NCBI GenBank assembly: GCA_037382465.1
Contig: JARRPX010000058.1
Span: forward strand, 1-38,443
Source of the DNA: Anaerolineales bacterium
GTDB lineage: Bacteria > Chloroflexota > Anaerolineae > Anaerolineales > E44-bin32
DNA length: 38,443 nucleotides
Direction of reading: 5' to 3'
Below the pieces are notes generated by a model. It was given only the letters and a program-made list of their open reading frames with translations, made no database searches and was not told where the DNA came from. Shown piece after piece: positions 16,001 through 24,185 of the stretch. The stretch's first letter is position 1. Every line of letters begins with the position of its first letter. The translations under genes and the position numbers were made by a program.

Positions 16001-17215
16001 ATGTCACCGAAAGTAAAAATGTTCTTGCTGGGCGCGTTCGTCAGCGCGATATTGTCCGCGGCGCTGTTCGCGGTCGGACTGGCGATGGGCATCAGCCTCC
16101 ACACGGAGGAAACGCCGTCGACGTCCTATTGCCAGGACATTTCGTCCGATGAGATGCAAACCTTGTTCGCGCCGTTTTGGCAGGCCTGGGACATCCTGCA
16201 CAACTACTACGTCGAACAACCGCTGGACGATACGACGCTCATGCAGGGTTCGATCAGAGGACTGGTCGATTCGTTGGGCGACCCTCACTCATCGTACATG
16301 GATCCAAGCGAGTTCGAACAGGCCAGCGCCACCCTGGAAGGTTATGAAGGCATCGGCGCCTGGGTCGATACGGACACGGAATACCTGACCATCCTCTCGC
16401 CCATTCCCGGATCGCCGGCCGAAGAAGCTGGATTGCAGCCCGGCGACGAGGTCATCGCCATCGACGGCGAAGACATGACGGGCATCGATGGCAACCTGGT
16501 TATCCAGCGCATCCTGGGACCTGCAGGTACGACGGTTCATCTTTCGATCTATCGTCAAGGTGAAACGGACCTGCTCGAATTCGACATCGAGCGCGCCCAC
16601 ATCGTTATCCCGACCGTTGAGGGAGAAAAACTCGATGATGGAATTGTATACATCCAGCTCTTTTCGTTTGCCGAGACGACTTCCGACGACCTGCGTACCA
16701 TGTTGTCCGACCTCGTCGACGATGAAACGACAGGACTGATTCTGGATCTGCGGAGCAATGCCGGAGGCTACTTGTTCAGCGCAATCGACGTAGCTTCGGA
16801 ATTCATCGACGACGGCGTGATCGTCACCGAGCGTTTCGGCGACGGCAGCGAAGAAGTCCATCGCGCCAACGGCGGTGGTCTGGCCACCGACGTTCCGCTG
16901 GTCGTGCTGGTCAACGCAGGCACGGCTTCTGCTTCCGAAATCGTCGCCGGAGCCATCCAGGATTACGACCGCGGTCTTCTCGTGGGCGAAACCACGTTCG
17001 GCAAAGGATCGGTGCAGCAGTGGATCGCACTTTCAACCGACCAGGGCGCCGTTCGGGTGACCGTCGCAAAATGGTATACGCCGAACGATCGCTTGATCCA
17101 CGGACAGGGCCTCACGCCGGACATCGAGGTCACGATGACCGTCGAGAACTGGGAAGCCGGCAACGATCTGCAGCTCGACGCCGCGATCGAACTCCTGCTT
17201 ACAAATAATCAATGA
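16001..17215 (+). CDS. S41 family carboxy-terminal processing protease (CtpA-like)
   Basis: The 404-residue protein has an N-terminal signal or anchor segment (about residues 5-30), an N-terminal helical region, a PDZ domain (about 110-190, with GSPAEEAGLQPGDEV), and the S41 catalytic core. The catalytic Ser310 lies in GTASASEI and the Lys335 in FGKGSVQ, 25 residues apart as in Prc. It should act outside the membrane, trimming or degrading proteins from their C-termini. AGGAGG lies eight bases before the ATG. It is followed by a hairpin and then a metallopeptidase gene, so both proteases probably share a transcript. Confidence 0.95.
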   Translation: MSPKVKMFLLGAFVSAILSAALFAVGLAMGISLHTEETPSTSYCQDISSDEMQTLFAPFWQAWDILHNYYVEQPLDDTTLMQGSIRGLVDSLGDPHSSYMDPSEFEQASATLEGYEGIGAWVDTDTEYLTILSPIPGSPAEEAGLQPGDEVIAIDGEDMTGIDGNLVIQRILGPAGTTVHLSIYRQGETDLLEFDIERAHIVIPTVEGEKLDDGIVYIQLFSFAETTSDDLRTMLSDLVDDETTGLILDLRSNAGGYLFSAIDVASEFIDDGVIVTERFGDGSEEVHRANGGGLATDVPLVVLVNAGTASASEIVAGAIQDYDRGLLVGETTFGKGSVQQWIALSTDQGAVRVTVAKWYTPNDRLIHGQGLTPDIEVTMTVENWEAGNDLQLDAAIELLLTNNQ

Positions 17216-17216
17216 A

Positions 17217-17236
17217 CTCTCGGGGCTTCCCGAGAG
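17217..17236 (+). other. Perfect hairpin between the two protease genes
   Basis: An 8-bp perfect stem, CTCTCGGG with CCCGAGAG, is closed by GCTT. It has no T-run, so it is not a normal terminator. It sits directly ahead of the next ribosome site (GAAGGAG) and may protect the upstream message from 3' decay or tune translation of the downstream gene. Confidence 0.6.
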
Positions 17237-17250
17237 AAGGAGAAAGTAAG

Positions 17251-17958
17251 ATGTTTTTCTTGAATTCCACGTATTTCTTGTACATGATCCCCGCGTTCAT
17301 ACTCGTGATGCTGGCACAATACTGGGTCAATTCGACCTATCGCAAGTGGAGTCAGGTACGCAATCTCAATCAGATGACCGGCGCGGAAGCCGCGAAAAGG
17401 TTGCTGAGCTACGGAAACCTGAACAACGTCAGTCTGGAGGGCACGCCCAATCAACTCGGCGATCATTACGACCCTCGTTCCCAGACGCTCAAACTCTCGC
17501 CGGGCGTCGCCCAGGGTCAATCCGTCGCCGCCCTGGCCATCGCCGCCCACGAAATCGGGCATGCGCTCCAGGATCGACAAGGGTATCTGCCGCTTCGATT
17601 CCGCGCTGCGCTCGTTCCGGCCGTGAACATCGGTTCACGTTTGGGTTTGATTTTAATCATCGTAGGCCTGCTCATCCGAGGCGTTTTCGGCACACAGATG
17701 GCCTGGCTTGGCGTTGGAGCGTTTGCCCTGGGTGCCGTTTTCTCCCTCGCCACGCTCCCCGTCGAGCTTAACGCTTCCTCCAGGGCGCGAGTATTGCTCT
17801 CCAACAGCGGACTGATCCGCTCGGAGGAAGAGAAACGCGGCGTCGATGCCATGTTGAATGCAGCGGCCTTCACCTACGTTGCCGCCCTGGCTGCCGCTAT
17901 ATTACAGCTGCTCTACTGGATAAGTCTCGTCAGTGGAGGCAGTAGACGCCGGCGCTGA
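17251..17958 (+). CDS. Zinc metallopeptidase, YugP family membrane protein
   Basis: The 235-residue protein has an N-terminal membrane segment, the zinc-binding motif HEIGH in AAHEIGHALQDRQGY, and two more membrane segments toward the C-terminus, as in the YugP-type neutral zinc metallopeptidases. The substrate is unknown. The ATG at 17251 is preceded by GAAGGAG at good spacing. An in-frame ATG at 17212 lies inside the hairpin region and would add a polar stretch that does not fit the family. Confidence 0.85.
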   Translation: MFFLNSTYFLYMIPAFILVMLAQYWVNSTYRKWSQVRNLNQMTGAEAAKRLLSYGNLNNVSLEGTPNQLGDHYDPRSQTLKLSPGVAQGQSVAALAIAAHEIGHALQDRQGYLPLRFRAALVPAVNIGSRLGLILIIVGLLIRGVFGTQMAWLGVGAFALGAVFSLATLPVELNASSRARVLLSNSGLIRSEEEKRGVDAMLNAAAFTYVAALAAAILQLLYWISLVSGGSRRRR

Positions 17959-17993
17959 CTGGTCGGTGCGTCGAAAATGCACAAGGGGTCGTT

Positions 17994-18022
17994 TTGACTC
18001 GCCTCTGACCAAGTGCTAGAAT
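17994..18022 (+). promoter_or_regulatory. Promoter of the NIL/mgtE transcript
   Basis: TTGACT (17994-17999), 17 bases, TAGAAT (18017-18022). Transcription would start near 18029. A small TGGCC/GGCCA inverted repeat follows in the leader. Confidence 0.8.
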
Positions 18023-18085
18023 CAGTTGCCTGATGGCCTTCTTCTGGCCAATGCAAGGCTTGACAAGTCACGGAAGGAGGCAACC

Positions 18086-18310
18086 ATGGGTATTCGTATT
18101 CTTCGCCTGGTTTACCCGCCGGCTTTAATCAGCAAACCAATACTCTACCAACTTATCAAACGCTTCCAAGTCGAAGTAAACATACGTGAAGCTCATATCA
18201 CGCTCGAGGAAGGTTGGCTCGAAGTGGAATTGAATGGGGAGACGAAAGAATTGAACCGTGCGGTTCGATTCCTGGAAGAAAAAGGCATCGAAGTCATCCA
18301 TCAGGATTGA
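18086..18310 (+). CDS. Stand-alone NIL-domain protein
   Basis: The 74-residue protein resembles the NIL domain (ferredoxin-like fold) found at the C-terminus of MetN-type methionine ABC ATPases and in some ferredoxins. Here the domain stands alone, with RLVYPPALISKPILYQL at the start and a terminal LEEKGIEVI strand. AAGGAGG lies six bases before the ATG. It is the first gene after a strong promoter and lies nine bases before mgtE, which suggests a small ligand-sensing or regulatory partner. That role is inference. Confidence 0.75.
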   Translation: MGIRILRLVYPPALISKPILYQLIKRFQVEVNIREAHITLEEGWLEVELNGETKELNRAVRFLEEKGIEVIHQD

Positions 18311-18319
18311 GGCAGTACC

Positions 18320-19672
18320 ATGGAACAATCACAGATCGATCTCACCATCGAACAAATCCGGAACGCACTTGAATCGGGCGATGTTCTTGAGGCCATCGCC
18401 GCACTCATCCGCTTGCATCCCGCAGATCGTGCTGAGGCTTTTTCCGATCTAAAGGACGTCGAACAAGCCTCGATTCTACCGGGTTTGGACGTCCCGACGA
18501 CCGCCGACCTGCTCGAGGAGCTTGAAGACCCGGAGGCTGCCGACGTCGCCGAGGGACTCTCGCGTGAACGCCTGGCAGACGTACTCGATCAGATGGAGCC
18601 GGACGAAGCTGCGGACGTTTTGGGCGACATTTCGCCGGAACTCGCCAAAGACATGCTTACCAAAATGGAAGACGCAGAGGAGGTTCTTCCGTTACTCGGA
18701 CACGCAGACGAGACAGCCGGCGGTTTGATGACCACGTCATTTATCGCTCTGCAGCCGAACACCACTGCGAGTGAAGCGATTGAATATCTTCGCGGAATCG
18801 GTCCGGACGAAGAGACGCCGTATTATTTGAACGTCGTAGATCGCCAGGGACGACTGGTGGGGATGGTTGGTCTGCGCGAATTGGTGATCGCCGATCCAAA
18901 CACCCGCATCGAAAAAATCATGAAACGCGACGTCATCCACGTGACCACCGATACCGATCAGGAAGACGCAGCCCGATTGATGGTCCGCTATGATTTGGCC
19001 GCACTGCCCGTCGTTACCGATAAGGGCATCCTCGTCGGCGTGATCACCTACGACGATTTGATGGACGTACTCGAGGCCGAAGCGACGGAGGACATCTACC
19101 GCCTGGCGAACGTGTCGGATCCCGAGTTATCAGTCGAGAGTCCGATTCGCTTGAACGTCAGACGCAGGCTGCCGTGGCTTCTGGTGAGTGCCGCGACGGC
19201 GTTTTTCGCTTCGTGGGTCATCTCGCGCTTCGAGTCGACCATCGCGCAGGTCGCCCTGCTTGCCGTATTCCAGTCCATCGTCAGCGGATTGGGCGGCAAT
19301 TCTGCTACCCAAAGCCTGGCGATCATGGTGCGCGCCATCGCACTGGGTGAAATTCAACTGCGCGACTCCTGGCGCATGGTCTTCAAGGAAGTCGTTACTG
19401 GGATCTTGCAGGGAACGGCCATTGGCATCATCGCTGGATTCGGAGTTTATTTCTGGAAAGGCAATCCAACGCTGGGCTTCATTCTCGGCCTGGCTCTGCT
19501 CGGTAACTTGCTCGTCGCGGGTCTCGTCGGCACGACGATTCCGTTGATATTAAAATCTTTGAATATGGACCCGGCGCTTGCTTCTCCCGTGCTGGTGACG
19601 ACGGTCACCGACAGTGCCGGCTTCGCCCTTTTTTTGGGTTTGGCGACGTACTTTTTACCGTACCTGAAATGA
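18320..19672 (+). CDS. mgtE: Magnesium transporter MgtE
   Basis: The 450-residue protein shows the complete MgtE layout: an N-terminal superhelical domain rich in repeats such as EADVAEGLS and DEAADVLGD (about 1-130), two CBS domains (about 135-255) and five membrane helices (about 285-450) with the conserved GGNSATQS and the TTVTDSAGF segment. MgtE is a Mg2+ channel gated by Mg2+ binding at the cytosolic domains. The length is normal. It is probably co-transcribed with the NIL-domain gene and followed closely by the deacetylase gene. Confidence 0.95.
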   Translation: MEQSQIDLTIEQIRNALESGDVLEAIAALIRLHPADRAEAFSDLKDVEQASILPGLDVPTTADLLEELEDPEAADVAEGLSRERLADVLDQMEPDEAADVLGDISPELAKDMLTKMEDAEEVLPLLGHADETAGGLMTTSFIALQPNTTASEAIEYLRGIGPDEETPYYLNVVDRQGRLVGMVGLRELVIADPNTRIEKIMKRDVIHVTTDTDQEDAARLMVRYDLAALPVVTDKGILVGVITYDDLMDVLEAEATEDIYRLANVSDPELSVESPIRLNVRRRLPWLLVSAATAFFASWVISRFESTIAQVALLAVFQSIVSGLGGNSATQSLAIMVRAIALGEIQLRDSWRMVFKEVVTGILQGTAIGIIAGFGVYFWKGNPTLGFILGLALLGNLLVAGLVGTTIPLILKSLNMDPALASPVLVTTVTDSAGFALFLGLATYFLPYLK

Positions 19673-19682
19673 CGGATACCAG

Positions 19683-20519
19683 ATGGCAAAGCAGCTGATC
19701 GTCAACGCCGACGATTACGGCCGGACGGAGGGCGTCTCGCGCGGAATCCGCCGGGCGCACTTGGAAGGGATCGTCTCCACGACGACGGTGATGATGAACC
19801 TGCCGGGCGCAGCGGAAGCCGTACGCCTCGCCAAGGAAGAAAGCCCGCAGCTCGGACTGGGCGTCCATCTGAATGTCACCTACGGCGAACCCCTGTCCCC
19901 AAAAGTGAAACGATCGTCGATGACAGATTCCTTGGGAAGGCTGCCGCCGAAGGAATTTTTCTTTCAACATCCTGGCCGAATCGTACCCGACAACGTGAAG
20001 AGAGAGTGGCGGACGCAGATCGAAACCTTCCTGGCATGCGGCGCCGTTCTGGATCACATCGATTCCCACCATCACGTCGCTCTGGCGTCCGGGCAACTTT
20101 GGGGACTTTACCTCGAGTGCGCCGGTGAATACGGCTGTGGTGTACGCCTGCCCAACGCCGTCGACGTTCCGGATGACGAACTACGTGATGCCCTGCCCCA
20201 ACGATGTATCGACTTCGCGCGCCGTGAGGCGTTGCGCTCACTGGACGATGCCGACATTCACCATCCAGATCACTTCTTCGCTTCCTTTTTCGCCGCCGGC
20301 GTGAGTCTGGAGCACTTCATCCGCATCTTGCGTTCACTTCCGGACGGCGTGAACGAGTTGATGTGCCATCCCGGTTTCGTGGACTCAGAATTACGCGCTA
20401 CCAGTGGCTATGCGAAACCCCGGGAACGGGAATTTCAAATTCTGACCGATCCCGCCGTTCGCCAGGCGATCCAGGAAAACAGGATCACGCTGTCGTCATT
20501 TCGGCGAGCGCGCGCATGA
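19683..20519 (+). CDS. ChbG/YdjC (HpnK-like) carbohydrate deacetylase family protein
   Basis: The 278-residue protein has the family motifs NADDYG near the start, LGVHLN, and DHIDSHHH near residue 122. In this family, which includes ChbG and hopanoid-associated HpnK, they form a metal-binding deacetylase site. It probably removes an acetyl group from an amino sugar or glycolipid. The specific substrate is not readable; HpnK-like use would need hopanoid genes, and none are here. The end overlaps the methyltransferase start (ATGA). Confidence 0.85.
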   Translation: MAKQLIVNADDYGRTEGVSRGIRRAHLEGIVSTTTVMMNLPGAAEAVRLAKEESPQLGLGVHLNVTYGEPLSPKVKRSSMTDSLGRLPPKEFFFQHPGRIVPDNVKREWRTQIETFLACGAVLDHIDSHHHVALASGQLWGLYLECAGEYGCGVRLPNAVDVPDDELRDALPQRCIDFARREALRSLDDADIHHPDHFFASFFAAGVSLEHFIRILRSLPDGVNELMCHPGFVDSELRATSGYAKPREREFQILTDPAVRQAIQENRITLSSFRRARA

Positions 20520-21163
20520 ACCCGAAACCGTGGCTCGTACACCTGCTGCGATTTTTCTTCAAACACCTGTACACGACCTTCGCCTGGGCATACGACTTCG
20601 TCGCCTGGGCCACATCCATGGGCCAATGGCGCACGTGGCAATCGGCGGCCCTCCACGAAGACCTGCAAGACCCAATCCTCGAACTGGGCGCAGGTCCGGG
20701 ACATCTGCTGCTCGATCTGCTGCGCAAAGGACACAGCGCCGTTGCGCTCGATGCTTCGAGGCAAATGACACGCCTCGCCGCTGATCGACTGCGCAGGAAA
20801 GGTTTCCATGCCTCGCTCCTGCGTGCCAAGGCGCAAAACATCCCGCTGCCGGCAAACACCTTCGCCGAAGTCATCTCCACCTTCCCCAGCGAATACATCT
20901 TCGATCGACACACGCTGGAGGAGATCTGGCGGGTATTACGTCCTGGTGGGGAATTGATCGTCGTCGGAGTCGCACACATTACCGGTCGAGGTGTTCACGA
21001 TCGTCTGGCTTCCTGGCTGTACCGCTTCACCGGCCAAGCCGGTGACCCCGGCGATCGCTGGATGCAGCCGCTCGAAGAGATGGGGTTCAAGCCCAGGCTC
21101 GAACGCGTACGACAACCGCGCGCGATCGTGCTTCGTTTCAGAGCCAGAAAGCCGGTATCATGA
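20516..21163 (+). CDS. Class I SAM-dependent methyltransferase
   Basis: The 216-residue protein has the SAM-binding motif I LELGAGPGHLLLDL near residue 58, an acidic ALDAS motif II, and the post-motif EEIWRVLRPGGELIV typical of UbiE/Methyltransf_11 enzymes. An N-terminal aromatic, partly hydrophobic stretch suggests membrane association. The substrate is unknown, perhaps the lipid or sugar handled by the preceding deacetylase. The ATG at 20516 overlaps that gene's stop. Confidence 0.85.
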   Translation: MNPKPWLVHLLRFFFKHLYTTFAWAYDFVAWATSMGQWRTWQSAALHEDLQDPILELGAGPGHLLLDLLRKGHSAVALDASRQMTRLAADRLRRKGFHASLLRAKAQNIPLPANTFAEVISTFPSEYIFDRHTLEEIWRVLRPGGELIVVGVAHITGRGVHDRLASWLYRFTGQAGDPGDRWMQPLEEMGFKPRLERVRQPRAIVLRFRARKPVS

Positions 21164-21195
21164 AACTACGGTTTTCGATCCCGACCTGGGGTCGT

Positions 21196-21201
21196 TATAA
21201 T
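21196..21201 (+). promoter_or_regulatory. -10 element for the trmI gene
   Basis: A perfect TATAAT with only a weak -35 17-18 bases upstream. It would start transcription right at the 5' arm of the hairpin described next. Confidence 0.5.
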
Positions 21202-21205
21202 GGAA

Positions 21206-21248
21206 GCAGGGTCTCCGATATACAACACGCCTTGCGGCACGACCCTGC
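21206..21248 (+). other. 5'-end hairpin in the trmI leader
   Basis: GCAGGGTC (21206-21213) pairs perfectly with GACCCTGC (21241-21248), with a 27-base loop. It would form the very 5' end of the message, about 65 bases before the TTG start. There is no T-run. It may stabilise the mRNA or hold a regulatory site. Confidence 0.5.
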
Positions 21249-21314
21249 GCAGGACCGGCAAATCACCAACATCGAGCGGTGCACATCGCATCGAGTGAAT
21301 CCATGGAGTAAATC

Positions 21315-22094
21315 TTGCGACGAGTAAACGAAAACGACCTGGCCATGATCGTTTCGAGCGATCACAAGTATCTCTTCATTCGCATGGAAAAGGGAAAGGA
21401 ACTCCAGACCCATCGAGGCATCTTGAAGCACGATGACATCATCGGTATACCCTGGGGTTCTGAAATTCGCAGTCATCTCGATATGCGTTTTTATGTGCTC
21501 GAGCCGACACTGCGAGATTTACTGCTGCACATCAAACGCAAATCCCAGATCATCTATCCCAAGGACATCGGATATATCCTGCTTCGTTTATCCATCGCAC
21601 CCGGAAAGACGGTCGTCGAAGCAGGGACGGGCTCCGGCTCGCTGACGCTGGCGCTCGCCTGGTCTGTGGGACCCGAGGGCAGAGTGATTTCGTACGACCG
21701 TCGAGCCGACATGCAGAATCTCGCCCGAAAAAACCTCGAACGCGTCGGTCTGGAAGATCGCGTCGATTTGAAACGAAAAGACATCGAGGAAGGGTTTGAA
21801 GAATCCGGCGTCGAAGCGCTCTTCCTCGATCTTCCAGCGCCAGAGCAGTACCTGGGGCAAGCGCGTACAGCTCTGGTGGACGGAGGCATGCTTGGAATCA
21901 TCGTTCCGACAACGAACCAGGTAATCGACATACTGCACGGCATCTCGATACACGCGTTCGAACTCATCGATGTGTGCGAGATCGCTTTACGCTTTTACAA
22001 GCCCGTACCCGAGCGTCTTCGTCCTGTGGATCGCATGGTTGCACACACTGGCTATCTCATATTCGCCAGAGCGGTCATCCCTTTCGAGGGGTAG
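21315..22094 (+). CDS. trmI: tRNA (adenine58-N1)-methyltransferase TrmI
   Basis: The 259-residue protein has the TrmI/Trm61 signatures: an N-terminal beta domain ending IIYPKDIGYIL, the SAM motif VVEAGTGSGSLT, and LFLDLPAPEQYL. It methylates A58 in the T-loop of tRNAs as a homotetramer. The start is TTG at 21315, with GGAG seven bases upstream; no ATG or GTG fits the family N-terminus better. It appears to be a single-gene transcript. Confidence 0.93.
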   Translation: MRRVNENDLAMIVSSDHKYLFIRMEKGKELQTHRGILKHDDIIGIPWGSEIRSHLDMRFYVLEPTLRDLLLHIKRKSQIIYPKDIGYILLRLSIAPGKTVVEAGTGSGSLTLALAWSVGPEGRVISYDRRADMQNLARKNLERVGLEDRVDLKRKDIEEGFEESGVEALFLDLPAPEQYLGQARTALVDGGMLGIIVPTTNQVIDILHGISIHAFELIDVCEIALRFYKPVPERLRPVDRMVAHTGYLIFARAVIPFEG

Positions 22095-22117
22095 ACTTCC
22101 GATTAACTTGCACGTTT

Positions 22118-22146
22118 TTTACAAAACGGAAACACTATCTTAAAAT
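22118..22146 (+). promoter_or_regulatory. Promoter of the TPR/zinc-ribbon and Nudix genes
   Basis: TTTACA (22118-22123), 17 bases, TAAAAT (22141-22146). It lies in an AT-rich gap after trmI, about 45 bases before the coding start. Confidence 0.75.
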
Positions 22147-22191
22147 AACGCAGGCACGATTAATGGCAACAAAACGTGTTGGAGGATGAAA

Positions 22192-22770
22192 ATGTCTCGC
22201 TTCCGTCGACCGATGATGCCGCCCTTTCGTGGATTTCCGCCTCGCCCTCGCCGCCCGCTTCGACAGCGAGCCGCGAGAATCGCCATGGACAGACTGCGGA
22301 CGGCACACTCGCTCCTCGAACAGGGAAAACCCCAGGAGGCCGCAGCGATTTTTGCCGAAATTGCAGACGCCGCTGCCAATCGAGGCATCCCTCGAGCAGC
22401 CGCAATAAACCTTCAGGCTGGTCGCGCCTATATTGCCGCGAACGACGTGGAAACCGGATTGGAACGGATCCGTCATGGCCTGGAGATGATGGCTTCAACG
22501 GGCCAGGTCGCGCGGCTGCCCTACATCGGCCGTAGGGTACTCGCCGAACTTCGAGAGCGTGGATTGGTCGAGGAGGCGCAGGCGATCGAGGCTGAAATTC
22601 AATCCCTGCTTTCCAAACATGATCTATCACTGGCGAAGGACATCGATACCACCGATGAGGGAAGACTTCCGGTAAAATGCCCGTACTGCGGTGGAAACGT
22701 TCAACCCAACGAAGTGGAGTGGCTGCGCCACCAGGCCGTTTGTGACTACTGCGGAAGCCGTTTAACCTAA
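22192..22770 (+). CDS. TPR-like helical protein with C-terminal zinc ribbon, unknown function
   Basis: The 192-residue protein begins with a Pro/Arg-rich segment (about 1-30). Helical repeats of TPR type follow (RTAHSLLEQGKPQEAAAIFA and similar), with a zinc ribbon at the C-terminus (CPYCGG and CDYCGS, about residues 164-190). I do not recognise a named family. The ATG at 22192 is preferred because GGAGG is six bases upstream; an ATG at 22186 touches that site. The basic N-terminus plus ribbon suggests nucleic-acid or ribosome contact, which is inference. Confidence 0.75.
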   Translation: MSRFRRPMMPPFRGFPPRPRRPLRQRAARIAMDRLRTAHSLLEQGKPQEAAAIFAEIADAAANRGIPRAAAINLQAGRAYIAANDVETGLERIRHGLEMMASTGQVARLPYIGRRVLAELRERGLVEEAQAIEAEIQSLLSKHDLSLAKDIDTTDEGRLPVKCPYCGGNVQPNEVEWLRHQAVCDYCGSRLT

Positions 22771-22793
22771 GATCTACAATAGATAGGGGATTC

Positions 22794-23372
22794 ATGGGAG
22801 ACCTGCGCGCGCATCTTCGAAAACGTCTCATCAAACGACAACCGAGGATTAACCCCGAGTGGAACGCAAGACCTGCCGCCGTTTTAATGCCGCTGTATCA
22901 AGAGCAGGACAGCTGGCATCTGCTCTTCACGCGCCGAACGGAGTTCGTCGAATCTCATCGCGGACAGGTATCCTTTCCCGGGGGTGTGATTGACGCCGAA
23001 GACGAAAATGCCACACAGGCCGCGCTGCGCGAGATACAGGAAGAGGTCGGAATTCGAGCGGAAGACATCGATGTTCTCGGCATGCTCGATCCGCTGCTGA
23101 CGACAACGCAGTACGTCATCACGCCCATCGTAGGAACCTTTCCCTGGCCGTACGATCTTCACCTCAATCGCACCGAGGTTGCGAGTGTCTTCGGCGTTTC
23201 ACTCGAATGGCTGGCCGATAGAAGTAACCTGGAAATCCGCCAGCGCGATTACCCCATCTCCGGCGGCAGCATCCCGGTATATTACTTTAAACCATACCAG
23301 GGTGAGATCATTTGGGGAGCGACGGCACTGCTTACGATCAATCTACTCCGCCTTGTAGAAGACCTGGAATGA
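22794..23372 (+). CDS. Nudix hydrolase, CoA pyrophosphatase type
   Basis: The 192-residue protein shows the UPF0035/CoA-diphosphatase signature ahead of and in the Nudix box: LLFTRRTEFVESHRGQVSFPGG followed by an REIQEEVGI helix. Such enzymes cleave coenzyme A or its derivatives to phosphopantetheine and 3',5'-ADP. AGGGGA lies before the ATG. It follows the TPR/zinc-ribbon gene by 23 bases and is probably on the same transcript. Confidence 0.88.
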   Translation: MGDLRAHLRKRLIKRQPRINPEWNARPAAVLMPLYQEQDSWHLLFTRRTEFVESHRGQVSFPGGVIDAEDENATQAALREIQEEVGIRAEDIDVLGMLDPLLTTTQYVITPIVGTFPWPYDLHLNRTEVASVFGVSLEWLADRSNLEIRQRDYPISGGSIPVYYFKPYQGEIIWGATALLTINLLRLVEDLE

Positions 23373-23375
23373 CAA

Positions 23376-23406
23376 ACGCGGAGTGGTGTGCTCATCCGCT
23401 CCGCGT
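23376..23406. terminator. Hairpin between convergent Nudix and rplY genes
   Basis: An 11-bp GC-rich stem (23376-23386 with 23396-23406, one T-G pair) with a 9-base loop sits between two convergent genes. No U-run follows on either side, so it is at best a weak or factor-aided two-way terminator. Confidence 0.45.
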
Positions 23407-23436
23407 GAAGATCGTCGGATCTGTCGGATACTGCAA

Positions 23437-24102
23437 TTAATCTTCGCCCTCTTCGAACGCCTCTTCTTCCTCCCGTTTTCCACGTTCGACGAGCTCCGGC
23501 TCTATTTCGACCTCGACAAGTTCTTCCTCTTCTTCCTCGATCTCTTCCTCTTCCTGGTAAACAATGCTGGCGAGAACTTCATCCTCACTCGCAAGCACGT
23601 CGATACCTTCACCAATTTCGAGATCGGCGACGGTGATCACGTCGTCCATGTTCACCAACGAGGAAATGTCCACTTCGAATCGGTCGGGCAGATTCCCGGG
23701 CAGCGCTTCGACTTCGATCTCGCTCAGACCACTTACGAGAAGTCCCCCAAGTTCCTTGACCGCTGGTGATTCGCCGATCAATTCGACAGGGACTTCGGTC
23801 CGAATTGCCACGTCCATCGAAACCTTGAGGAAATCGATGTGCAGGATGTCACCGCGAATATAATCGCGCTGAACTTCTCGTAGAAGCACTTGATGCGCCG
23901 TATTCCCGACCTTCAGCGATATCAAGGTTGAAGCGCCAACGTGCGCAAGCGTCATGGCCGTTTCATGCTGGTCGAGTTCGAGGGGCATGGATTCTATTCC
24001 CGTCCCGTACATCACTGCCGGCAGAATTCCCGACCTGCGAAGCGCCTTGACTTGCCTGCCGGTTACCGTCCTCTTCTTTGCATGTAATATTACTTCACTC
24101 AC
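23437..24102 (-). CDS. rplY: 50S ribosomal protein L25 / CTC family
   Basis: The 221-residue protein is of the long L25/CTC type: an N-terminal 5S-rRNA-binding beta-barrel (VILHAKKRTVTGRQVKALRR, GILPAVMYG), the TL5-type C-terminal domain, and a very acidic Glu-rich tail of about 40 residues. It binds 5S rRNA in the large subunit. The start is GTG at 24102 with GGAGG seven bases upstream. The acidic tail is common in long L25 proteins. Confidence 0.95.
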   Translation of the reverse strand: MSEVILHAKKRTVTGRQVKALRRSGILPAVMYGTGIESMPLELDQHETAMTLAHVGASTLISLKVGNTAHQVLLREVQRDYIRGDILHIDFLKVSMDVAIRTEVPVELIGESPAVKELGGLLVSGLSEIEVEALPGNLPDRFEVDISSLVNMDDVITVADLEIGEGIDVLASEDEVLASIVYQEEEEIEEEEEELVEVEIEPELVERGKREEEEAFEEGED

Positions 24103-24185
24103 TTTTGATCCTCCGGAGCGCCTCTCACCCCGAATGGGTTACCCTCGCTCCATGCTATCGTTGTTTGTTCGTATCCAACGTTCTA

